From positions 1 through 27,062 of IMG/VR virus record IMGVR_UViG_3300022540_000268: 27,062 nt of DNA. One strand, 5' to 3'. The first letter of the stretch is position 1; every line of letters begins with the position of its first letter. The DNA comes from a virus. The notes beneath the pieces were generated by a model. The model ran no database searches. It was given only the letters and a program-made list of their open reading frames with translations, and was not told the origin of the DNA. Of this stretch, positions 16,801 to 23,991 are shown piece after piece. The position numbers and the translations under genes were made by a program.

Positions 16801-16954
16801 GGGAGGAGCTATAGGAGGCTCAGGAGGCTCACCTTTTTCAGTTTATGTGCCTGTAAGTGTTTCAGGAGTAACAGACGTTGACAACATTGCAGGACAGTTG
16901 CAGGAAGGGATTGAAGAAACAGTAATAACAATTCTAAAAAGAGAGTTCACCTAA
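10883..16954 (+). CDS. Tape measure protein
   Basis: Tape measure protein, which sets tail length and is later ejected to help DNA cross the cell envelope. It has 2023 residues, predicting a tail near 300 nm. AAGGA lies 7 nt before ATG. Order: residues 1-610 are basic, helical and coiled-coil-like, with a divergent duplication at about 149-187 and 268-306. Residues about 635-870 are the TP901-1/PhageMin-type core (FSTTEVADGMKVLGQAGLDA, SLEETAAAMMTLANSGQKAS, RIFSELVKP). Residues about 987-1074 hold several strongly hydrophobic helices that could span a membrane. From 1080 to about 1860 it is again long, charged coiled coil. The Gly-rich end (about 1874 on: GGGAAAGGVIPG, AEGGEIQGHSPTSTSDNIP) matches the usual tape-measure C terminus. 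I see no lysozyme or peptidase motif. It ends in a one-base overlap with the next gene. Confidence 0.93.
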   Translation: MPNATATLALGAVLSKGTKATFNAISAGLKDIGKELTKTAKDMVKMGKVDAADAVGHVAKAFERLDSQIQKYNKEGKKATDTAKRMIAPFKDMGDKVTAVKDAWKHYQKTSNKTATSTAANIKRVKSLDSALGILSRQLGDAGVNQDKWLKGLKWSNIQQGLNNGSLKLTGSRMDVLSNQGKKLLGITGKTAKAFDTITKTQSIYNRELKRSVTEGFRYQKAVESLGKSTGYNNQHAKIWSKSLHNVQTALNATEIATRKASTSSKVWIRQMDMASVTQQVMTGNIKATAKGFQILNEKGLKAFKGLSYEAAKTGSLLTGSFAGLSVKEGTAKLTAYGKATEEASVRSAKFRKQLDGLVKDGVGVSKAFETRYQSMKKTDDLWRKHTDSLHQAGKITTATMHKMNAAFNANAVASKSGLTGHAALTEVLGKETKRFQSLQKTIATVSSETGISEKALIKQANVMKKAGKSTEFQQAELRKHIKTSRDLIKATSELQAVEKKRASLTGKSVESIQKMSRARMDSVTNQQALLHETKKSIIAQKEVISSDKRVIKSKRDAGNAIKKLNVAYSDQLKTNKNYVDGLKYIREAYTKSNTAGKIATSRVKALASGYAQASTSTGLFRGAVDRVTKSLKSFASYATAASAIAGFIQIMRSGVSAIVAYDQALKDLQAITGATDHQITLMGQKMKTVASDTKFSTTEVADGMKVLGQAGLDAGEAIQTIAAVANLATGTLTDMNVSVDLITTAMRVFNIRSIESADIADIFANAVNKSKLTVDKLRTALNYVGPVAHSSGTSLEETAAAMMTLANSGQKASKIGTGLRRIFSELVKPSKKLKVAAERVGVSIEALSPTMNSFGDVLSNLQVVLTDTEVAFELFGKRGASAALALVQNMDSGYDKMLKSTKQFGTAASMAAKQMEGLGVSWKNFSDKMGLVAVALGEAGLINVLKVTVDVARDLADSLIYVVDNGVKPLFGALGKLLNIFGDLTPYIFKSVAAIVALTLAYKAFIKTVLILGSLKLTAFFTSSSIAAVSLTGIIVKLRVAFQSFFLIISTNPIAAFVTVLAGATVAIIAMTKSASDQIEEYEKLKGKVETTISSIGDFIEELERLQKAGAQPDDIEKFIDKLLIKFPELAAEVIGAKGNIYSIIEELKKFKGEKRSIITVAALTTGITGLGKSAVEAALNLNRLSMGFNFSTMFIDVDEEKLRYRQSEKDLKDHTFRMAKIIVDTGTDIEALDWSRILGVGFDPEFSEYGRQIREQVATIVKDLKKDAEDVEDVDTLSLYGISRTWSRELEDVGREGKTIYNDYLKEIHETTGKYAVLNGKINDDSIKKFLQNLRDMVEEARKIEEGYTGEELLQKRMDFAKKWSTFLQKSFDKESKDASVYYVSKLMRLKERIVKEEAALKKGVTNLAEIQRIEQMMHVKAVKEINKILRKQYDDDELLQNAKAYAEKQKTVNAEMHTAIEAEVAKGVITQAEGNRRKLISTKTTNKAILKNYQDTTKAIQDNFKHDKEILRKSEKKEQETKRAIAKTELDRLRFEAKDKVKIVKDANQDIQNDTKDKILAIGTELANQAITATSAASRQRVAEIAGIDAQIVKWEEYIETLGDVTGANELLAVANDHINELMRKRTTLINGEITQTKELIDAKRELTDATRRQNLEYKAGLIDLAPQKGIGIERELSDAKALAKIREQMATDRVRIAALATAQEDLVPGSEESLKAEYKFTKALYVQRTIRYENKKSIIAQELALEEYYWERGRGNIERYTELINQAVEHKVITWEEGNRRLMHSTDNMHAAFKYGWDEFMANMDTVADEMANLAQYMGDALTDGLADTLMEIVDGTKTAKEAFTDFAISVIRDITRMAIKMAILQAISGIFGAGGGAAAGGVIPGRMAEGGEIQGHSPTSTSDNIPIWATAKEYMQPVDAVKYYGLEVMEGIRKKLFPKEMFAGIKNGANLISVSNARTNTGRAKYASGGAIGGSGGSPFSVYVPVSVSGVTDVDNIAGQLQEGIEETVITILKREFT

Positions 16955-17316
16955 TGTCACATCAAATATTAGATGGTTATGAGTTTCTAAGAAACCCTCT
17001 GACCATGACAATACCTGAAAGTAAGAAAACTGTATCTATAGTTGATACTTATAGTGGATCTGCTATTTTCCAATGGACTACTCTTTTACAAGGAAGTATT
17101 GTCATCTTAAAATGGAAATGGATGTATCTCTCTATGTACGATGCATTGCGAACAAAATATCAATCTATGGATGAGGCGGTGTGGGATACTGATGCTTCAG
17201 CAACTTATAATGTAATTGTTACGAATCTTAAAGGAGAATACTTTGAAGCAGCCTTAGACAAAGTGGCGTATAGGGCAAATGTAGAACTCACTTTGAACAT
17301 TAGGAGCGAAGTATAA
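16954..17316 (+). CDS. Small distal tail protein (minor tail protein, gpM-like position)
   Basis: A 120-residue protein translated in TAATG overlap with both neighbours, with GGTG-poor but purine-containing leader. It has strands LTMTIPESKKTVSIVDTYSG, AIFQWTTLLQGSIVILKWKWM and a final YRANVELTLNIRSEV, plus a helix YDALRTKYQSM. The position immediately after the tape measure is where siphoviruses encode a distal tail (lambda gpM-like) protein that opens the baseplate. The beta pattern with an intervening helix fits this group. Family membership is by synteny and pattern only. Confidence 0.5.
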   Translation: MSHQILDGYEFLRNPLTMTIPESKKTVSIVDTYSGSAIFQWTTLLQGSIVILKWKWMYLSMYDALRTKYQSMDEAVWDTDASATYNVIVTNLKGEYFEAALDKVAYRANVELTLNIRSEV

Positions 17317-20300
17317 TGGCACTTGTACTCAATTCAACATTATCAGAAGCACAAGACAGTATGGAAAGAACCCCACTTGTCAAAATGCTTGCAACACAAA
17401 ATCCTGAATCAATGCCTTTTGATGGTCAGTATTTTAATAATTATGATCCTAGAGAACATAATACCACTCTCATTACTTTATCAGATGGTAGACTATTTGG
17501 AGCATACAATGAATATAAAGCGTTTAATGAAGATTGGATCACCTTTGTTTGGACAGATACCGCGAGAACTTTTTGGTCTACAGCAAAGATTGAATTGGCT
17601 GGTATTCAACCCGAAAGCATTTGTGTTGTTGAATTATTGAATAATAATATTGGAGTTATCTTTGTTCAAGACAAAAGGTATGCCCATGCAGGAGCAACAA
17701 ATTCTTTGTATTATATGGTGGTGACTCCATTAGGAGTTCAAGTCATTGCTCCTACTATTATAGAAACATGGGCTATAAGTGGAGAGCATCCTAATGGTGT
17801 ATCAGTAATATTACTGGATGACGATACTTACTTCATGTCCTATTGTTTAGATTTAATGGAGGAAGATCCAGATCCTTTATATGAGCTGCATACTCGAACT
17901 TCATCTAATTTCACTACTTGGTCAGATGAATCCATCGAATCTCTTTCCCCTCTTCTCACTACAAGAGATATAAACAATACTTCTTTAGTTCAGCCTTCTA
18001 CAACGGAAATCCTTTTGTTCTTTGATTATGTAGATTATTCAAAAGACGATGGAGATACGGTTGTTAGAAATATTTACTTTATTTTATCTGATGACTATGG
18101 ATTAACTTGGGCAGCTCCAGTAAAGATTACAAATTATACTGAATGGGGAACAACAGGAAGTAATCCATATGCAGCAGAAAGAACAAATGGAGATCTTGCT
18201 CTTGCCTTTACGGATGAACAATCTGTTTTGTTTGCAAATGAAGATTCACTTCTTTGGGAAAATCCATGTACTGAATTTAACAACACTAATGCGTCAAATA
18301 TTCATTTTAATCCAGTTACTGAAAGATTATATGTATGCCAAATATACGCATATGTAGGTACTAAATCAATATGTGGGGTTGTTGTTATTGATACAACAAC
18401 TTGGGAAGTGATAGGGAATTACAATACACAAAGCTCTCCTGATTATCATGATATTTTCAAAGACAGTCATGTATGGATAGGAAAAGATCATGGAGAAGGA
18501 GAATTCATTTGTTTCAGTACCTATAGTTCATCTAAACATTTATGCATAATTGATGATAGTATTGAATCTGTGACCCAATATCATTTTAATGATAATGTTG
18601 AATATGAAATAGATTGTAATGTGGATATTTCTTGGCCACAACATGAGTATATGTCCATGGAAGATAGTGCTTTTATTCGAGCTACATGGGTAGATTCTAT
18701 ATCAAGGAGAGTTTACGTAGTTTTTGCCTATAGTTATGTTTATTGGCGTGGTTTCCTTCTGGGATATATTGAACTTGATGATATAGTTGATCCTGCTACA
18801 GGGAAGTATCTATTTCATACACTTAACAGTACAGCTAATATATTTTCAGAAGCACAAGTGATGGGAATGAAGGGAATGTTAGTTATTCCAGAATTAAATC
18901 TTATTGCTTTAACTGGCAATTCTGCTCTTCCTACTCATTCTCAATATCCCGGTAAACTCATTTTAGTAGATCTCAACAGTGGCGCTATTGTCAAAACTTT
19001 CACTACTGTTTCTCATAATTCTTTTCCTCATGGAGGATTAAATTGGGTTACTTATTATGATGGATACATATTTGGATCATTTGATTACACAACTGTTGAC
19101 GATCAAGAAAATCATCGAGGTATGTGTAAGATTCATATAGATTCGGAAATTATTACTTACCATGAGCCTACATGGGCAACTATGGATGATTATGGGTTAA
19201 GACAGAAAGTACCAACAGGAGATGGCAGAATCCTTGTAGCAGTTCAGTGGGGACCAGGCGGAGTTGCTGAGTTCAACATAGCAAGTGGATCTTGGAAAAT
19301 GCATAGTGGAGAAACTATTCAGGGATTTGAGCCTTCTGGTGAAGATACTTCTGTAGTTTCTGTAGCCTATGATGCTTCAAATGATCAAATAATGTGTGGT
19401 AGCATTGATCCTATCACTGCCTCATCATTTATTGGTGTTAGAATGTTTAATGAGATTGGATCATATGAAAAAGGAACTTTAATTCCAGCAATAAAGTCAG
19501 TAACTTGGCAATGGGGGAATGAGGAAGAAATAACAATCGAGCATTCTGAAACAGATTCAGCTATTGCAATTGCTCCTGATAATATTTTATGGACAATATG
19601 GGTTCGCAAAGATGCAGAAGAATATTCTATAAAATGGGATCGTGATATAAAAGAGAAAATGTTAGCTGACCATCTTGTAGCTGGAAGGTCTGTATCTGTA
19701 AAATGGTCTGTAGAGAGTACTGGTACATTGTCATTTTCAGTATCTCATGGTCATTTATTTGATCCAAATAATCTTATGTCTACATGGAATAACTTCTTAA
19801 AGAAAGGAAAGATAATTGAACTTTCCTTTGGAGAATTAATAGAAGGGGTTCCTTATTGGCAGACTCAAGGCAAATTTATTATCGATACAATCAGATTAGA
19901 GTATATCAGAGGACAATATCCAGTCATGAGTGTGACTTGTGTTAGTCCTGATTTTATATGGGGAGAAGTTCATGTAGAAGCTTCTGAAAGATATGATACT
20001 AATGATCCGGAGGATATGGCTACGAATTTATTAATAGATTTAACGGGAATGTCTTCAGAAGAAATCAATATGCCATTATTTCCCATTAGTCATGAAATAC
20101 ATCATCAATGGATTGATACAAATTTTCAATCTATCATAATGGAGATCCTTGATCATTTTCAATGCATCCCTTACTTTGATATGGATGGTAAATTCTCTCC
20201 TAAAGTCATTTCAATTGATGGAGATGTGGATCATACCTATACAGGGGCAGAATTAATTAAATTCACCCCTGATGACAATTATTCGTCCTATACGAACAGA

Positions 20301-21116
20301 GTTACAGTAACAGGTGAAGGATTGTACTTCCTTGAAGTAACGTACCCTGAAGAGCTTATAGACGCTATTATGGGAACAGGAGGATGGTGGGAAAGTGAAG
20401 AAAAGATTATTAGAGTGAATTATTCAAATGATCTTGATCTAGTTTGTTATGATCCAAGAATGGTAGTGATTACATCAATTAAAGATTTTAAGATTCTATG
20501 GTCAAGAAGTGGTGGAGATGAATGGATTTCTGCTGTAGATACTGAGAATCGTTGGTTAGAAATAACTGTCAAGTTTCCAGGCATTATGGATGTTCTTATT
20601 TTCATGATAGGATTTATGATATTAGTAGGCTATAAGGCAATGGGATGCAAAGTTAATTGTGGTTGGTGGATTTATCTACTCTCCCTTGTATCTTCTGTTT
20701 GTTCTTGGATTCTTGGACAGGTAGCAACATATGAATATGAAATTTATGCCAAACCAACAGGAGAAGAAAAACAAATAGTTTCTTCTTATGTTGATGATTT
20801 GGACTTCCAAAGAGAGTTGGGTGGATTAGTAGTGAATGAGGAGTTTGAAGACCCCTTTTGCTACACTACCCAATCTTGCAATGAAGTCGCTACTCATGAG
20901 ATGAATATAGTTCGAGCGCAAAGGAGTAGAGTTCATTTTGAAAAATTAGCTCACCTACAGGATGAAATTTGTGATAGAATACAAATTAAGCATCCGTATG
21001 CAGGAACTCCGATTGATGTTTATATAACTGATTTGGAACGATCATATACCCGTCCTAAAAAAGGTGCTCCAGGAATGGGTGCATTTATTGACAAAATAAC
21101 AGGTTGGAGATTATGA
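17316..21116 (+). CDS. Tail hub protein fused to a sialidase-like beta-propeller
   Basis: A 1266-residue tail-tip protein. The first 25 residues (LNSTLSEAQDSMERTPLVKM) and 727 to the end look like a siphovirus tail hub: TWQWGNEEEITIEHS, VKWSVESTGTLSFSVSH, a two-lobed beta hub region (KGKIIELSFGELIEGV, FIIDTIRLEYIRGQYPVMSV), DHFQCIPYFDMDGKFSPKV and a conserved-looking C-terminal IKHPYAGTPIDVYITDLERSY block. Inserted between are about 700 residues of repeated strands typical of beta-propellers. One exact Asp-box, SDDYGLTW (Ser258-Trp265), is characteristic of sialidases and related propellers. Residues 1090-1106 and 1116-1137 form two hydrophobic segments inside the hub. It overlaps its neighbours by one and four bases. 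Enzyme activity cannot be inferred from one Asp-box; a carbohydrate-binding propeller is equally possible. Confidence 0.75.
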   Translation: MALVLNSTLSEAQDSMERTPLVKMLATQNPESMPFDGQYFNNYDPREHNTTLITLSDGRLFGAYNEYKAFNEDWITFVWTDTARTFWSTAKIELAGIQPESICVVELLNNNIGVIFVQDKRYAHAGATNSLYYMVVTPLGVQVIAPTIIETWAISGEHPNGVSVILLDDDTYFMSYCLDLMEEDPDPLYELHTRTSSNFTTWSDESIESLSPLLTTRDINNTSLVQPSTTEILLFFDYVDYSKDDGDTVVRNIYFILSDDYGLTWAAPVKITNYTEWGTTGSNPYAAERTNGDLALAFTDEQSVLFANEDSLLWENPCTEFNNTNASNIHFNPVTERLYVCQIYAYVGTKSICGVVVIDTTTWEVIGNYNTQSSPDYHDIFKDSHVWIGKDHGEGEFICFSTYSSSKHLCIIDDSIESVTQYHFNDNVEYEIDCNVDISWPQHEYMSMEDSAFIRATWVDSISRRVYVVFAYSYVYWRGFLLGYIELDDIVDPATGKYLFHTLNSTANIFSEAQVMGMKGMLVIPELNLIALTGNSALPTHSQYPGKLILVDLNSGAIVKTFTTVSHNSFPHGGLNWVTYYDGYIFGSFDYTTVDDQENHRGMCKIHIDSEIITYHEPTWATMDDYGLRQKVPTGDGRILVAVQWGPGGVAEFNIASGSWKMHSGETIQGFEPSGEDTSVVSVAYDASNDQIMCGSIDPITASSFIGVRMFNEIGSYEKGTLIPAIKSVTWQWGNEEEITIEHSETDSAIAIAPDNILWTIWVRKDAEEYSIKWDRDIKEKMLADHLVAGRSVSVKWSVESTGTLSFSVSHGHLFDPNNLMSTWNNFLKKGKIIELSFGELIEGVPYWQTQGKFIIDTIRLEYIRGQYPVMSVTCVSPDFIWGEVHVEASERYDTNDPEDMATNLLIDLTGMSSEEINMPLFPISHEIHHQWIDTNFQSIIMEILDHFQCIPYFDMDGKFSPKVISIDGDVDHTYTGAELIKFTPDDNYSSYTNRVTVTGEGLYFLEVTYPEELIDAIMGTGGWWESEEKIIRVNYSNDLDLVCYDPRMVVITSIKDFKILWSRSGGDEWISAVDTENRWLEITVKFPGIMDVLIFMIGFMILVGYKAMGCKVNCGWWIYLLSLVSSVCSWILGQVATYEYEIYAKPTGEEKQIVSSYVDDLDFQRELGGLVVNEEFEDPFCYTTQSCNEVATHEMNIVRAQRSRVHFEKLAHLQDEICDRIQIKHPYAGTPIDVYITDLERSYTRPKKGAPGMGAFIDKITGWRL

Positions 21117-22216
21117 GAACTTATCGTAGAAATTTCATTAAGAAAGCCCTAAATGATTCTACTAAAAGGAGTAAAGAATCTCGTGATGGGGTTATTTGGT
21201 ATGTAGATTCAGACAGTAGTTGCAGAGTCAAGATACAAGGGACTGATAATCTTGTAACCGCTCATTTTCCTAGAAATCAAAAAGCAAGGCCATCTTGGAT
21301 GAGGCCAGGCAACGCTGTTAGGATAATTCACAGAGGAGGAACACGAGGATACATTGAAGTAGCTGGACAAGGTAGGGCAATACCTCAACCCTCTTTAGGC
21401 AACGCATTGCCTAATCCAGGAATCACAGGAGATGGCATCATTGAAGGAATGCTAACTACAGCAACTGAACCACCAGGCAATTCTGTTACTATCACAAATG
21501 GGTCATATCGTATAAATGGTATTATCTATTATTTCACTGGTACAGGTTTAGGATATGTTTTAATGAAAGATCCTGCCACTATGACAATGGGGGATTATCC
21601 TGTTACTAAAATGGGAATATCTCTTTATTATTTAGACCCTGCTCCTGCTGTAGGATATTTCAGATACGATATCCTTGTAATTGGCAATGATCAAATGATA
21701 GACTATATCAAAGGAGGTGAAGTAACAAGTAATCCAGTTATGCCTGATGTCCCAACGAATCATATTTTGATTTGTTCAATATTACGAATAGGAGCCGACA
21801 CAGTAGTAGAGAATTCAAGAATAGGGATGAAATGGACTACTCCCAAGGTAACACAAGTTGAGTTGGTTTATGATCCAGATTTCTATTGGGATTTTGGAGA
21901 TGATACTCCTGAGATGGATATTCAGATAAAAATCAAAGATCAATATGGGCATTCTATATCAACTGTAGTTTATACAAGGATTTCTTTGCAAAAGTTATTC
22001 GGAACTGGTAAGGTATGGTCAGAATCAACAGGGTATCATGATACCTATGTGCAGCAAATAATTACAGGCAGTTCTTACACTTTTAAGTACGAAAGGAATC
22101 AATTGGCATCACCAGAGATTTATCCACATCTTTTGTTTACATTAGATTCGTCACCTGAATTGTATGCAGAAGCTAGTGATATTGTACTCTACGATGATCA
22201 AGGCGATCCTATTTAG
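21113..22216 (+). CDS. Tail tip protein with OB-fold, likely baseplate/fibre attachment
   Basis: A 367-residue protein starting at ATG 21113, which overlaps the hub stop as ATGA and has TTGGAG just upstream; an in-frame TTG at 21104 is possible. After a basic N terminus, residues about 20-90 look like an OB fold (VIWYVDSDSSCRVKIQG, VTAHFPRN, MRPGNAVRIIHRGGTRGYIEVAG), as in the needle/hub proteins of tail tips. Residues 95-240 include NGSYRINGIIYYF and FRYDILVIGNDQMIDYIKGGE followed by VMPDVPTNHILICSILR, a pattern common in phage structural proteins that anchor fibres. The final part (EMDIQIKIKDQYGHSISTVVYTRISL) is beta-rich. It probably links the hub to the side fibres encoded downstream. Confidence 0.55.
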   Translation: MRTYRRNFIKKALNDSTKRSKESRDGVIWYVDSDSSCRVKIQGTDNLVTAHFPRNQKARPSWMRPGNAVRIIHRGGTRGYIEVAGQGRAIPQPSLGNALPNPGITGDGIIEGMLTTATEPPGNSVTITNGSYRINGIIYYFTGTGLGYVLMKDPATMTMGDYPVTKMGISLYYLDPAPAVGYFRYDILVIGNDQMIDYIKGGEVTSNPVMPDVPTNHILICSILRIGADTVVENSRIGMKWTTPKVTQVELVYDPDFYWDFGDDTPEMDIQIKIKDQYGHSISTVVYTRISLQKLFGTGKVWSESTGYHDTYVQQIITGSSYTFKYERNQLASPEIYPHLLFTLDSSPELYAEASDIVLYDDQGDPI

Positions 22217-22244
22217 CAAAACAATCTCAATTTAGGAGAAAAAC

Positions 22245-22493
22245 ATGGACAACGCAAAAGCAATTCAACAATTAATGATACAAATTCAAACTTTAACTGA
22301 TAAAGTGAACTACATCACCACTTTACTTGAAGATGTTGCTATGGAGAATTCTCCATGTAATCAGAAGAAAAGACAAAATAAAGATATGGAAACGATCTTA
22401 AACATGGTGAAGAATTCGCCTCTCAAAAAACATCCTATGTTTGCTGAGATGTTGAAGCCTCTTGAAGATATAATTGGGAAACAAATGGGGTAA
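22245..22493 (+). CDS. Small coiled-coil protein of unknown function
   Basis: An 82-residue protein with TTAGGAG upstream and ATG at 22245. Residues 1-30 make a heptad-like helix (IQQLMIQIQTLTDKVNYITTLLEDV) fit for trimer or dimer formation; the end is basic then hydrophobic (KKHPMFAEMLKPLEDIIGKQMG). It lies between the OB-fold tip protein and the fibre-base protein and may be a fibre or baseplate chaperone or linker. I recognise no family. Confidence 0.55.
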   Translation: MDNAKAIQQLMIQIQTLTDKVNYITTLLEDVAMENSPCNQKKRQNKDMETILNMVKNSPLKKHPMFAEMLKPLEDIIGKQMG

Positions 22494-22496
22494 ATT

Positions 22497-22961
22497 ATGA
22501 CTACAGATTATCACGATCCATGGGTAGATAATTCTACTAATTATTCAGCAGCAAGTATGAATCCGCCTTTAAGTCAGCTAGATACTCAAATTCAGAATTT
22601 AGCTACTTCTATTTATGATATAGGTGGAACATTTGAGGATAAGCCAATTACTCTAGAAACTATTTTGAGATTTCCTGTACCCAGAACAATCAATTTTGTC
22701 ATTGATTTAGTAGGTTCTCAAATGGTAGCAGGAATAGCAGCTACAGCACTGGCAGTCTTCAGTATACAGAAGAATGGAACTGAGTTTGCTACCGCCACAT
22801 TTGCTGTTTCTGGAACCACAGCCACTTTTATTGCTGGAACTGCCACTGAATTTGTGGCAGGAGATGTGCTTACTATTGTGTCTCCAGCTTCTCCTGATGC
22901 TACATTAGAAAACTTAGGATGGGGATTAGTAGCAAGTAGAACTGTCCTTATTCCAATTTAA
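22497..22961 (+). CDS. Fibre-base / tail-fibre N-terminal-type structural protein
   Basis: A 154-residue protein 3 nt after the previous stop. It begins DPWVDNSTNYSAASMNPPLSQLDTQIQNLA, an arrangement of a short linker, a small-residue loop and a helix often seen at the N termini of phage fibre or receptor-binding proteins. Then come alternate strands: ITLETILRFPVPRTINFVIDLVGSQ, TALAVFSIQKNGTEFATATFAVSG and EFVAGDVLTIVSPASPDATLENLGWGLVASR, a beta-sandwich with the KNGTxFxTxxF and FxxGDVLTI motifs that I have seen in small phage structural proteins near tail fibres. Role is unclear; attaching the lectin-like proteins that follow is a reasonable guess. Confidence 0.5.
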   Translation: MTTDYHDPWVDNSTNYSAASMNPPLSQLDTQIQNLATSIYDIGGTFEDKPITLETILRFPVPRTINFVIDLVGSQMVAGIAATALAVFSIQKNGTEFATATFAVSGTTATFIAGTATEFVAGDVLTIVSPASPDATLENLGWGLVASRTVLIPI

Positions 22962-22971
22962 GGAGAGTATT

Positions 22972-23979
22972 ATGGCTTTACTATTTATGGATGGATTTGA
23001 TCACATTGATGATGGATATGAACTTACTAAATGGGATTCTGCGATTGATATCACTTGTGCATCTGGATTAGGGAGAACAGGAGGGTTTGGAATAAATTTA
23101 TATGGAGGTGGAAAATTAAAAAAGTACTTTTCTCATAATCCAACAACTCTGATAACAGGGATGGCTTGTAAATTTGAATCATTTTCCACTTCTACTCCAT
23201 TTTTATCTTTCCATGCAAATGAAGTGACACAGGTTAGTTTGTATCGATACAGTGACGGCTCTCTTGTAGTAAAGAGATATACTACAGTTATTGGTACTTC
23301 TGCTGTTGGTGTAATTCCTGCCCAAACATGGGGTTATATAGAATTTAAAGTACTCTTTTCAAACACAGTAGGCACAATAGATGTAAAGGTTGATGGTGTC
23401 AGTGTTATAAGTGAAACAGGATTAGATACCTGTTATGAAGGGTCTGAATATGCAAATCGATTAACTATAAATACTACTTATGTTATTCATGATGTCTATT
23501 TTGACGATTTGTATGTATGCGATGGTGCAGGAACAATAAATAATGATTTTCTTGGAGATGTTACTATTTCTCCACTATACCCAACTTCTGATGGAACCTA
23601 TTCTGATTTTACTCCTTCAGCAGGAGTAGATCACTACGCTCTTGTTGATGATCCTCAGTTATCAGATGATATAGACCATATAGAAAGTGGCACTGTTGGT
23701 CATAAAGATACATTTGGAGTAACTACTTTTCCTGGTTCAGATGTAATTCATGGTGTACAGATTAATGTTGCAACAAGGAATACAGATGTTGGATCATTAG
23801 GAATATCTACTTTGTTGATTTCAGGAATCACTCCAACTGAAACAGATGGAAGTACTCATATGATTTCTCAAACTCCTTCTGGAACTACTTCTGTGTATGA
23901 AAAAGAACCCATAGATGATGCAGTATGGACAGCCACTACAATAGGGAATGCTGAGTTTGGGGTTAAAGTTAAATCATAA
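22972..23979 (+). CDS. Lectin-like (concanavalin-type) tail protein, first of a tandem pair
   Basis: A 335-residue protein with AGGAG before ATG. It opens LLFMDGFDHIDDGYELTKWD and continues with a beta-sandwich pattern typical of laminin-G/concanavalin-like domains: FGINLYGGGKLKKYF, TLITGMACKFESF, WGYIEFKVLFSNTVGTIDVKVDGVSVISETG, then VYFDDLYVCDGAGTINNDFLGDV. The second half (PTSDGTYSDFTPSAGVDHYALVDD and beyond) is shared almost throughout with the next gene. The domain fold suggests binding to a sugar or surface receptor. The DGFDH start and IEFKVxFSxTxGTxxVxVDG core occur in other phage tail proteins from memory. Whether it is part of the virion cannot be told from sequence, but its position in the fibre cassette favours it. 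Confidence 0.6.
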   Translation: MALLFMDGFDHIDDGYELTKWDSAIDITCASGLGRTGGFGINLYGGGKLKKYFSHNPTTLITGMACKFESFSTSTPFLSFHANEVTQVSLYRYSDGSLVVKRYTTVIGTSAVGVIPAQTWGYIEFKVLFSNTVGTIDVKVDGVSVISETGLDTCYEGSEYANRLTINTTYVIHDVYFDDLYVCDGAGTINNDFLGDVTISPLYPTSDGTYSDFTPSAGVDHYALVDDPQLSDDIDHIESGTVGHKDTFGVTTFPGSDVIHGVQINVATRNTDVGSLGISTLLISGITPTETDGSTHMISQTPSGTTSVYEKEPIDDAVWTATTIGNAEFGVKVKS

Positions 23980-23991
23980 TGGGAGAAGAAA

